From Strigamia acuminata (Eukaryota; Arthropoda; Chilopoda; Geophilomorpha; Linotaeniidae), in assembly GCA_949358305.1 (NCBI GenBank), contig OX442314.1:20577060-20641059 (forward strand): DNA of 64,000 nt, given 5' to 3'. The notes beneath the pieces are model-generated. The model saw only the letters and a program-made list of their open reading frames with translations. It did not search any database and was not told the origin of the DNA. Numbering within the stretch: the first letter of the stretch is position 1; every line of letters begins with the position of its first letter. A program made the translations under genes and the position numbers. This document shows positions 1 through 12,000 of this stretch, piece after piece.

Positions 1-3000
1 AAGGGAGATAACGGTAATTGTTTTGTCGAAAAGCACCATCGAAATGTGGATTGAAAAATCAATAACCGAGTTGCGAACTTGCGAATCATAATTGTCGTAT
101 AGAAACGCGAGTTTATTTTTTTTTTACATATCACAGTCACTGGTTTAAGATAAATGAGAGAAAATTGAAGCAATCACGTGTTCAAAAAAAAGTTTTTGTG
201 ATTGATTAGCTCATTTTCGGTTGATGGAACTGTTTTAGCGGGTGCATTAGGATGAAATGACTTGTAAAATGCAAAGAAGTCAACTTCAGTCTTTCATTTG
301 CCTTTTGCCAAAATACTTCAACGTGGCGAATATAACATTCCGCTTAGATTAATGGATTAATTATGATAATTAGTTCATTAATTGATAAAGAAACTGACAA
401 TTAACAACTTGTAGGTTCGGGAGTACAAAAGGAACTGCCAAGATTGTTTAGTGGATCTCATTCAACTGGAGAATACAAACTGTCACTCTGTTGTTTATTC
501 AAATTAATTTATGCATAATTAATGAATTTAGTAACACTAACAGTACGATGAAAGGCAGTTATTATCAAACAACTGAATACTTTATGTAAAACGTTGGTGT
601 TAAATTGCTTTTAGTTATGAATTGTAATAGTTTTAAGTGCAATAAAGCCAAGTTGTCAGTTTTGGGGAGAAGTTGCGGTTACATTAAGAATTTAGCCTAA
701 TGCCATTCTGTTGCGTGGTTCAACTTAAAAATAGTTATTACGCTAATTTGTTTTTCACGTCGAAAAGCAGAAAGGTCACGGGTAATAATGTCACTTCGTT
801 TCTCACCAATAGCAATTTAATTTGTTAAATTTAATGGTAGGCATTGTAAAGAAAAGTAATTGAATTACTGTTTTGTTGTTGTTTTGTAGTTGCGCACGAT
901 GCAAAGTCCTCCCCAGGGAGTTCGAATGGTCATGGAAGCAGTTTGTATACTAAAAGGGGTCAAACCAAAAACGTATCCTGGCCAGAAACCAGGTTCAAAG
1001 ATAATCGATTACTGGGATCCTGGTAAAGCTTTGCTACAAGATCCTACAAGATTTTTAGACACACTCTTCAAGTTTGATAAGGTACCCTAATCAAATTTAG
1101 TTTTAAATAGAGCCACAACACACGGGATGTGGGGGTAATTGAAATGTTGGATTTTTAGGAAAACATTTCTGATGAAACTATGAAGAAAGTTCGTCCGTAT
1201 ATTGAAGATCCTACATTTTTACCTGAACATATTGCCAAGGTAGGTCGTGTTGGGGGGAAACATAAAATCAAATATCTCTTATGAGTGTATGACTAAAAAA
1301 TGAAAAGGTTTTTTTCGTAAATGCCCAAAAAAAAAAGTTTAATTTTATTATTATTATGTTGAATTAAGTTTTATGATTGCACAATAGTAATCGTGATCTG
1401 AAAGTTGTGCAAATTGCATCACTTTACTTAAAAGAAATGTGCATTCAGAACTGCTGAAGACAAGAAGAGTGAAATCTGGTGTTTATGATTAGAGAACTCT
1501 GCCAATTGCTTAAAGAGTGCATCAAAGTTTTTGTATTAAATATTTAAGAATTCAAACTGGTTTTAATTTTGTATTTAGGTGTCGAAGGCTTGCACCTCTA
1601 TTTGTGAATGGGCAAGAGCAATGTATAAATATGCAGAAATTACAAGAATTGTAGAGCCAAAACGAGTAAGGATATTTTAGCATAAAATATGAAACTTTAG
1701 AAATAATTTAAATCATTCTCAGAACTAGAATCATCAACAATTTTTTTTAAATTTTCGTAACAGTTAGGTATTTCTTAGCAGTCAGTGCATTCGAAATAAG
1801 AAATACACCATCATGAGATGTAAAAATTACTAATATCTTTCGAATATCTTTGATTATATACTTTTTCACTAATATATTATTACATTTTTAATTTGTATTA
1901 CTTTTTTTTAGAAAGCTTTAGCCAGTACAAAAGCTGATTTAGCTGTAACTATGGAAGCTTTAGCAGAAGCTAAAGGACGTCTGGACGCGGTGGAGAATGG
2001 ATTAGCAGCTTTGAATGCCAAGTTAACTGCTGCGATCAACAGAAAAAAAGAATTAGAAGACAATAGCGTGTTATGTGAGGCGCGATTAATTCGAGCTGCA
2101 AAGGTGAGCGAATGCGTGTGATAAAATAAGATTAACTTAATTTTGTATACACAACTGACTTGGATATGGTAAAGTATATTGTAGTGTTATTGGAATAATT
2201 GAATACGTGACTAGTAGGCCTAAATGTAGGTTAACAAGTGTTTTATTCAAATTCTAACTATCCCCATCAGCGGGCTACAAGTAGTGGTTACTCTCTGGAC
2301 CAATGGTGGTGTATGGCTTCTGTACGGAAGCTCATAACAACACATATATTGTATGTGAAATACACGTTTCGTCCAATGTGGTGAGAAAGGAAAAGTAATG
2401 ATGTTTAAATAATTTCTCTGTGCTTACAGAACGGATTTGTATATTGATGGGTAATGGTTGTTGTGGGCTTCATTCAAAATGATATACCTTGCCCTTTTTT
2501 AGCTTTGTGGAACTTTGGGTTTTTTACTGAGTGCATCGAGATATTTCAAGAGATGTAAAGTTTGAAGGAATAAACTGGGTTAAAATTTTAAACGAAGCTT
2601 AGGAGCAAGCAAGGGCGATCTGTTATAATACATCACTGTAAAATTCTGTAGCATGGGCGAGGTAGTGAATTCCAGCTGCATTTATTCTCTCAAGACATTT
2701 ACGGTAATAGAGAAGCAGCATGAGAGATGAGAATGACAAGAGATATTGAGTTGTTTGTTCTTTTCTTCATACGGACTTCATTTTAATTTTAATATGCAAT
2801 TTTAATATGCAGAGAGGCCGTGAATATGGTCTGTCACATCAATTTAAATTAAATTTGCTCAACCATGTATTGATAAAATTTGCTTGCGGTATTATTATCT
2901 TGATGTTTATAAACTTTCCACTTCAAATTCATACGTCGAATATATAAAAAAAGAAAAATATATTGAAATGATATTAGAATTTTGTTGTTACATCAGTTGA

Positions 3001-6000
3001 ATAATAAGAAAACTTAATTCCTTATTGCCCATATTGAATATATACCTATTCTAAGAATTGTGTTATGGCGGATCGGATCACTTCCTCGAATCCCATTTCA
3101 ACGAATTTGGAATTTTCTGAACTTGTGAAAATCTGTAGTTGTTTCATCGAATCCGAAATTTGGTACGTTTCATCGAATTTTTTGGGCTGTGGTTGGGGAT
3201 GTTATTCACGTTGCTACGTGGTTAGGTTAGGTTAGGTTAAATTTTTGGGTTTTTCTGTTGGAATTTTTTTTGGATTTTAATGTACCATTTCATCGAATTT
3301 ATTGTTAGGTATGGTACAACCCGCACTCATGTGTATTGGGCCGCTTGTATTTTTTGATGTTGCAAAAAAGAAAATCGTAAATTTCAAACTCAAAAAAAGT
3401 TTTTAATCAAAATAAATAAATGCAACTTGTAGAACAAACATTGGGCTTTATTTTTTTAAAAAAAATAAAATTTTAACTTAAATGGGCCAAAAGTCATGGC
3501 CATTTGAATTTGCGACACTTGACACAAGTGTATTGGGCCACCATGCTAATTGCCTCAAGTGAGTTGGGCCGGCAGAAAAAGCTTAGCACTACATCCAAAA
3601 AATCACACAAAAAAACCGGTTTCTTCAGAAAATCATTGTTTATTTGAACAATACATTACAATATTTTGTTGGATAACCAAAATTTTGTATGTGAAAAGTC
3701 AAAACCTAAATGTGATGGGTTAGGAAAACTGAGCAATTGACTTGACTTTATGTTTAGAATCATTTTCCTGCTGAAATATCCATGTCAAAGGCAGTTTATC
3801 ATCTGCAAATGGAAGCATAACAATCCTCCAATACTTTTTCATAAGTATATTGGTCCATGAAACCCTTAATTTAATGTTGTGGACCGAGACACATACAGGA
3901 AACTATCCCCAAGCCATTTTACTATTGGGATGGCTTAATTTTTTTTTTTTTTTAAATAAAGCCCAATGTTTGTTCTACAAGTTGCATTTATTTATTTTGA
4001 TTAAAAACTTTTTTTTGAGTTTGAAATTTACGATTTTCTTTTTTGCAACATCAAAAAATACAAGCGGCCTAATACACATGGGTGCGGGCTAGTACGTTTC
4101 ATCAAAAAAAAATTCAATTTGATGAAACGGGATTTGAGGAAATGACCCGACTTCATATTACGGTACATTCAATATTTATCAAAAAATATAAATTTTAATC
4201 CCATCTGCATTTTACGTCGTATATTGCATAAGATCTTTCTTGAATTTCCTGAATAGTTGATTGATGGACTTAAGGATGAGCGCAGCAGATGGCAAGAAAC
4301 TGTGGAATCACTTGACACTAAATTGAATAGTATTCTTGGAGATGTTTTAATCTCGTCGGGTTCCGTTGCCTATCTGGGACCATTTACAGTAAGTTATTAT
4401 ATTGAGATAAGTAAATGATCGACTTAAACTTTCGGAAGTAAATTTCTGATCCCTGATTAACTCAAATGAGTTTAATAATGAATGACATTAAGAATCTTGA
4501 TTACAGGAAGAATACAGAGCCGCTTTGTCTCAAGAATGGATTAAAGGATTGGATTTTAATGGCGTTCCTCATACATCAGATCCAACTTTCCTGAGTACGT
4601 TTAGTTTTTTCAACCAGTAATTTGGGAGGCGGGATGTAATAAAGACCATGATTTTTCTACAAATATTACCATGAAGTTCTTGCACTGAAAAAAATCTGTG
4701 TACTGTAGTATTGCGAAAACACAAGGTCTGTGTGTAGTGTTTATGTTTTTAAACATGCCAATTTGGAGTTCTGGGTAGCTTAATGGGTAGAGCACCTGTC
4801 CGGCAAACAGGGAATCTGGGTTTGACTCCCGGCCTTGGGCTCTTTGACCAGTAATTTGGGAGACCATGAATTGTAATTTTTGGGGGCGACATGAAGGGTT
4901 ATATTCTTGGTGAATTTTTTTATTATTATTTTGGTAATAGGCACAATGGGAGATCCTGTGAAAATTCGTTCATGGCAAATCGCTGGTTTGCCTAAAGACA
5001 GAGTTTCCGTGCAGAATGGTTTAATTGCGGAGTATAATGAACGATGGCCGCTTTTTATTGATCCTCAGGGACAAGCAAACAAATGGATTAAGAATTTGGT
5101 ATTCTTATATCGAAATTTTGTTAGAAATTTATTTTTAGTTTTAATTATCTGAATTGTTTTTAGAACAAAGAGTCTGGCCTTTTAGTGTTCAAAATGTCAG
5201 AAAAAGATATATCAAAAATTCTAGAAAAGGCTGTACAATATGGAATGGCTGCTCTCTTAGAAAAACTTGGAGAGGAGCTTGATCCTGTCTTGGATCCTGT
5301 GTTACTTAATCAGGTGAAATACATCAGAAATTAAGATTTTTTCGTTTTGGGAATTGTTATATTATGCATGGAATTATTTTGTGGGGAAAAAGTGTACTAA
5401 ATTTTCTGGGAATAACTTCGATATTGTGGGGGACGAATTTCAAATACTATACTGTATATATAACATTTGGAATTACTCCGAAAAAAATAATTTTGAATTT
5501 TATGTATTAATTTTCGAATTTATTTCCTTTATACGTTTGATAGCGGTACATTGAAATGAAAGAAAATTATTCAATGTAGTTTCTAAACTTAGGCTATTTT
5601 TTAACTGGTTCTCATGTATTGCCTTATAATGTATTGCCTTACTAGGTATTTTATAAAGGACAAATATTGATGATGAAAATTGGAGATAATTTGATTAGAT
5701 ATCACGAAGACTTTCGATTTTATATGACTACTTCGTTTCCAAACCCAAATTTTACTCCTGAAGTAAGCCTCAAAGCTGCCGTTTTAAATTTCACTCTTGC
5801 TCCTAGGTATGTAATTATTTCTTTTTAGCAAAAGTGTTATTTTATTTATGCCTAGCTTTTCTGATGAACACTGAGAAAGATTGCTTTTGCGGCAATTAAA
5901 GGGAAATATCAGAAACATTTAGATTTTTCAAAACAAATTAAAAATTGATGACTAAACTGAAAAATTAATTTCTATAATTTGACTTAAAGATGACTTATTA

Positions 6001-9000
6001 TAGAAGTAAAAGCTGCCTAAAATTTAATTACTTCAAAACAAATAGCAGTACTATATTTTTAAATACTAATTAAAAATAAATAAAAATAAAAAATGATAAA
6101 TGCGAAGCAAAGCTATTTACACACGGAAGTCGTTTGAAATTTTCTGAGAAACAATTTACCGTATTTTATCGATTAAGAGCCGCGGCTCTTATTCAAAACT
6201 GCCATTTTTGTCAGCAATGACAATTTCGGTTTTTTGTTTGTTACATTTGTTTAATGTAACAAACGAAGTCTGAATGTCACGAACGAAGCCTACGTTTATC
6301 GTTCGTGAGGTTAAATAGGGAAACAATACCGTACTTTTGCTAAAAATACTGTATTCTTGGTGTCTCAGCTGCGGCTACGATTCGAGGGCGACTCTTAATC
6401 GGTAAAATAGGGTAATTTACTTTACTTGCTCGTAATTGCAACAAGATACATGAGACGAGAAATTCCTGAGTGGCAATTTATATTAAAAACATTTGTTTTT
6501 CTCTCTCGCTCTGGTTCAGTGGACTTGAAGACCAATTGTTGGCAACTGTTGTTGCAGAAGAAAGACAGGACTTAGAAATTGCAAAAAATGAGCTTATTGT
6601 GAACAACGCTCAAATGAAACAAGATCTCAAAAATCTTGAAGATCAATTGCTTTTTCGCCTCAGCTCCTCGGAAGGAAATCCTGTCGATGACATCGAGTTC
6701 ATTGAACTTCTTGAGGCCTCCAAAAAGAAATCAGCTGAGATTAAGGTTTGTTTTCTTTGCCTCAAAAACAGATGAAATAAGTGTTTAACTTGCGAATTAA
6801 ATAGCCTTTTTAGTAATTTAAGTCACTAACACTCAATAGATAATTCGTTTGCAGTAGTACTTGAGACTGCTTAAACTTTACCGACTCGCGACCTCTTTTC
6901 GCCAAAGAAAGTTTTATGCGATTCCACGTAATTTATGTGCTATCTTCTATTTTATAGAAAAAGGTTGCAGCAGCTGAAATAACTGAGAAAATAATTGATG
7001 AAACACGTAGCCAGTATATTCCCGTGGCTGTTCGTGCTCAGATTCTATTCTTTTGCATGTCGGGGCTTGCAGTTATTGATCCGATGTATCAGTATTCGTT
7101 GGAATGGTTCCAGGCTTTATACGTAACGTGCATTCGTGATTCGGAAAATTCAGGTAAACGTCAAATTCTTTAATATTAGGTGCATAACTGCATTCAAACT
7201 AGTCGAATTAATTTTTTTGAGTAAAACGAGCTTAGGGTGATGAATAAACACTACTATTTCGACAATTCCGCCCGCAAATTTGATTTCTTTAAATAATTCT
7301 AGTGATGCCGAGATAAATTCGGTTGTTTATAATTGTATATTTTTTTTCTAGCTGATTTGAAAGTACGGATTGAAAACGTCAACGAATACTTCACTTTTAA
7401 TATGTTTACTAGTGTGTGCCGGTCGTTGTTTGATAAACACAAACTTATGTTTGCTTTTCTGATGGCAATTCGTATAAAGATGAATGATGGCGAGATAGAT
7501 ATGGTAAGCGAAGGAACATCGAACATGTGTTGACATGAGTTATACATTAGTTATACAGTTGAAGGGTATATAATTTTAATGCATGCAAAATAATTTCTAC
7601 GTTCAAAACTAAAACTAATAAAGCGTAAACTTGAAGCTTTCAGGAAAATTTCATTTTTCTGCTTGACTTATTACATATGTTGAGTGGCAACTGTCGGAAG
7701 ACCAAAAACTAAACATTTATATTCTTTGAATTTTGTATCTCGTAAATAATACGATGTTGTTGCATTAGAAGTGTGGAAACTATTCAAATTGCGGTACTGT
7801 TTTCAAAGAATAGAGAGACAGCTAACGTGTTTGTCTGGAATTTATATTCTTCTTTGGCCAGCATGCAGCTTTTAAAAAGACAAATTTTATTCATTATTTT
7901 ATGACTCTTTTTGGCCTAGACCCACTCTTTTCTGCTTGGCATTATGTCAGAAGTCACAAACATCGAAAAAGCAAGGTCGTTATTCGCAAATGGAATAAAA
8001 TCTCGTAAATCTCGCGAAACATTGGTGTGTTATAGGAAATAGTAAATTACAATTATTTTGGCCTTGTCGTTTATGAGCTTGGGAATTGGACGCACACGAA
8101 TGAGTAGTTTAGGTCTCCTCGACAGAGAAGCTAATTCTGTGGTAATATTTGTGTTGCATCAACTATTACTTTGGTGTTAAAGTACGTTTTCTTCTCGGAA
8201 TCGCCGGTTATAAAGAAACCATTGCTCTTTGTTTTGTTTTCAAATATTCTTTGTTTGTTGAAACAATAGGGGGTCGGTTCGGAGTCGTTCAAACATAAAC
8301 TGCTACATCTGCCCTGTGGTATCGATTACGGTTCAACGAACAATGGCGAGAAAAACAAGAGACATTTATTTTTATCTTTACTTATTTTATTTCTTTTATG
8401 GTGTTGGGTGACTATAAGTTGGTCACAAAAGTTGAGAAATTGGACATAAAGGAAATTTAAGTGCTTTCTAGTCTTTAATATATGGGGTAGCCATTCTTAT
8501 ATTTCACGGAAACTGAAAACTATGCGCGATCGTAAACAGGAGTAATGTCTTAGGAGTCCTTTCATCAATTAACGTCCGTACCAATAAGACTTGGAAATTT
8601 TGCTCTTTATAAATTTATATCTAGTCATTTACAAACACATTTTTGGATATAAATACATACAAATCCAAATTTTCATTTTATGACAAAACAAATTCAAATT
8701 TTATTAATCAAAGTTAATTTTTAACGAAAATTTTGGTTATATCGATTGTATAATTTAATTGCGTAATATCTTTTCATTTCAATTTGCATAAATGAACAAT
8801 AAGTATTTTCGAATCAATATTCTCATTATAAAGTTTCCTTTTTTTTCGTATTGACCTTATTTATAGATCTCAACAAAAAAGTAAATCATTTTATAACACA
8901 ATCATAATCACAACGATGTTTTCATTCTGCTACGGCATGACAAACAAGAAAAAAAACGAGTGATAAGAAAAATCCACTTTGTCACATGTCAGTTCCCAGA

Positions 9001-12000
9001 GCCATATTTCTCGTATCCAAATTACTTTCTCGAGGTAAATTTGAAATTGAAAGTGAAAACTTTGTGCTGACGCTGCTACCACTGCTGTTACTCGTGCTCA
9101 TCTGTAGACATTTGTGAGCTTTTCCAGTTGCTTTTTTACCAAACGACGCAAAGGGAATTCGAACGCATCGCATAAATATGGATGTGATGGCAAGTCGGAA
9201 CTCCTTCCGGAAACGTGTGTTGAAAAGTGCATACAGTACAAAATTAATAGAATTATTTGTCAAAGACACTACATTATTGATCATAAAGGCCCATTTGTAC
9301 GTCTTGCTAGTGTCTAAATCATTCCCGAAAACCTCTTCCGCCACCGGACTTCCTGCAATTGCGCTTATAAAAGTTGCAACGCTTGTAAGACTCGTGATAA
9401 GTATAAGTGTAATCGTCAGTCTCTGCTGTTCGTGGTGATGTTGTCTGGTTACGACATCAAACACAGTGTTCAGTCGAGTGTTGACACTGAATTGGGGCAT
9501 GAGTTTTCGTCGATTTGTATTATTTTCGTGAATTAATCTGATTAACGCAATGTTTAGAGTCGCCATTATAATGGTAGCAAGCACCTCGAATACAGTTATG
9601 GAGCAATGCACCCAATAACTCAAGGAGTTGTAGTACGATGCTGCTTGGATTACGAGGGGTTTTTCGGGTGATTCTGGGATTGACTTGTTTGGGGTAATGT
9701 CACTGTTGTTAACCATACACGGGAAGGTCTTCACTAACAAGACGAGCAATTCAGCACTTGTAATATTGAGCCAAACTCGAATTTCCCGAGTTTGATTATT
9801 ATTAAATTGTTTGTGCTCGCGATCTTTATTGACAGCGCCGTAAATTAAGGCTGATGAGTTTGTTTCCATTGAATCCGGAGCAGTCAAGCGCTCCAGATAA
9901 TTAGATGGGGACCAATTGTGCTCGGTGGAATGATGCCGTTGTGGAATTTGGGATTTCTCTGCTTGTTTATCGATTGGAGCAAAAGTTCCATTGATGATAG
10001 AGAAAAGGCCAAATGAGTCGTCTTCCATTATTCCTTTTCGCGTGGAGGTAATTTTTTGGCACATCCTCATTTGAATGAAATTTAGTGGAATCGGGGAGCT
10101 ATCAATCAGTTTTTGCAGCGTTTGCGGCGATTCTACGAGTACAGAGTCGCCTCCATCAACACGGCTTTGCATGATTGCAGGCTCTAAGCTGCCACTTTGG
10201 GTTTCGTATCCATTCAAAATGCAATATGGAATTGATGCAGTCTCGTGATCGTGCGGAAGGGGCAGAGTACACTCTATGAGCACGAAGGGTGGTAAAATCG
10301 GGAGTTGTATCACTTCGCCTTGGATTCTCGGCACTTGGTGGAGTTTGTACATGAAAAAGCGTGGTAAATTAATACCGACGGCGACGAGCACAACGACGAA
10401 TATTGATAGTTTTGCTTTGCTCCTTGTGCACAGTTTTTTGGCTTTGAATGGACACCGAACGAATACGTATCTCTCGATTGTCATTGCAGCGGTGATGAAG
10501 GTGCTAGAATGGTGAGCCATGTTAATAATGGGGAGATAGATAAAATATTCAAAAATTCGCCCGGCGAACATTTCTTGATCGTTTAAGTGGCAATTACCGC
10601 ACCTGAAAATGGTGGAATATTCCGTTTATCACGGGATTGATAAATTAAAGATAATTCACTTACCTAATTGCGCCTATTCCGAACATCAGTATCAATACTA
10701 AGAGATCAGCGACAGCTAGCGCTGTTAAATAGGTGTACGGAGAGTCGTGTAGCGATTTTCTTCTGAGAACGAAAAGGCTAAGCAAATTTCCAACGATTCC
10801 GAAGCCTGCGATAACTCTTGCTACGAACACGTAGCAAATACGTTCAGCGTCGAGCAATTCCGGTGTCATTTTAATTAGATTTAAGTGTACATAGGTCACG
10901 ATTTCAATTAGCTACAATCGAATTGGAGTGGAATGGAAATTACTCACAGTTGAACTCAATCATTAGTCTTGGTCTGCAGAGGCAAGAAATTTAAATGATG
11001 CAAGTGGCGTTGTGACTGATAAGCTTAACTTTTTCATTAACAACATGTCAATAAATCAATCGACATACGGACGATGTGAAAGCAACGTTACGTACCTTAG
11101 TTGCGTGTTTACCCTTAAAACTCTAGCGTAATAAAGTGAGTAATTAAGTAAGTTATTTTTGCTGGGTAAACAATAATCATCTTTGCTCTTTGAGTTTTGA
11201 AATCAAAGATTGTTTGTTTGTCAATATTGTTTTGCGAAAATTGAAAATCTTTTCTCTGGCTGTTGTTCCCCTACCTAATGGCTGCAGTTCAGAAATCTAT
11301 CGCTTAAAATAATGCCAAAATACCAATTATACTGGCAATCACCCCAGTTTGTTAAATTCATGTCGTTCCTTATTTGGCTGAGTTGATGACAAAAAATAAT
11401 TAAAATTAAAATTCAAAAAAATAATTATTTTTTGTTTTTAAGAAATACGATTGTCATTATTTTCAAATTTATCTACACTTTTATATCCTGGAAAGCTTAC
11501 CACTAACCAGGTGCAAATGACAATTTACAAGTCATTAATTATTTTCTTGATTCATTTATGGAAACAGATTATTTATGATACTGCAATTTTGTTTTACATT
11601 TTGGTTTCCAAAACATGTTTTTTTTTAGTTTTTTTTTCTTGGAGGTTATTTCTTTCTACAAAAAGGTTTTTAACATGTAGCGCAGTTTATTTTTATGAAG
11701 CAGATCACAAATTCTTATTGGTCGTTTGCAGCTGCATGGACAGAAATTGTACAATGGCAAATACATTTTCAATGGTTGGGAAGAAACATGTGCGATTTGG
11801 TGTTGTTTGGTGTATTTAATCTTCACTAAAAGGAAAAGATGATATTTGTTTATCTTTTTCCGTAGAAGAGTAAACTCCATCTATTTTCACTTAGAGCACT
11901 TTAATTCTCGTTTCATTTTGGAGCTGTGTAAATATGACAAATACTTGTAGTTTTAGGGCATTTTAAGTAAATATATTAAAACTGTTGACAACGCTGTAGA

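Larger units (their letters stand above)
3065..4160. mobile_element. Outer foldback/MITE-like element, split by a younger insertion
   Basis: Lies in the DNAH1 intron 2104-4256. The left arm begins near 3066 with a GGATCGGATCACTTCCTCGA-type sequence. It returns inverted near 4100-4155 as ATTTGATGAAACGGGATTTG followed by AGGAAATGACCCGAC. Several TTTCATCGAA(T) motifs stand in the left arm (3110-3300), and the same motif is at the start of the right arm (4096-4104). The two arms are separated by a mariner-like element (separate entry), which I infer inserted into this older one. No coding capacity was seen in the arms. A (TTAGG)3 run lies inside the left arm at about 3222-3238. End points are approximate. 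Confidence 0.6.

Noticed and set aside
3222-3240. Interstitial telomere
   Set aside because: Only three TTAGG units, inside a transposon relic.
3850-4092. 80-codon frame in the DNAH1 intron
   Set aside because: It is an antisense shadow of the mariner relic and its inverted repeat.
4766-4840. Functional tRNA-Ala gene
   Set aside because: D, anticodon and T arms can be drawn, but no 7-bp acceptor stem closes and the T-loop/B-box and base 33 deviate; a SINE head fits better.
9114-10515. Several plus-strand frames of 66-86 codons
   Set aside because: Antisense shadows of the GPCR exon.
11451-11819. 122-codon plus-strand frame beside the GPCR
   Set aside because: Starts at a non-ATG codon, is mostly Phe/Leu from T-rich DNA and has no domain or splice partner.
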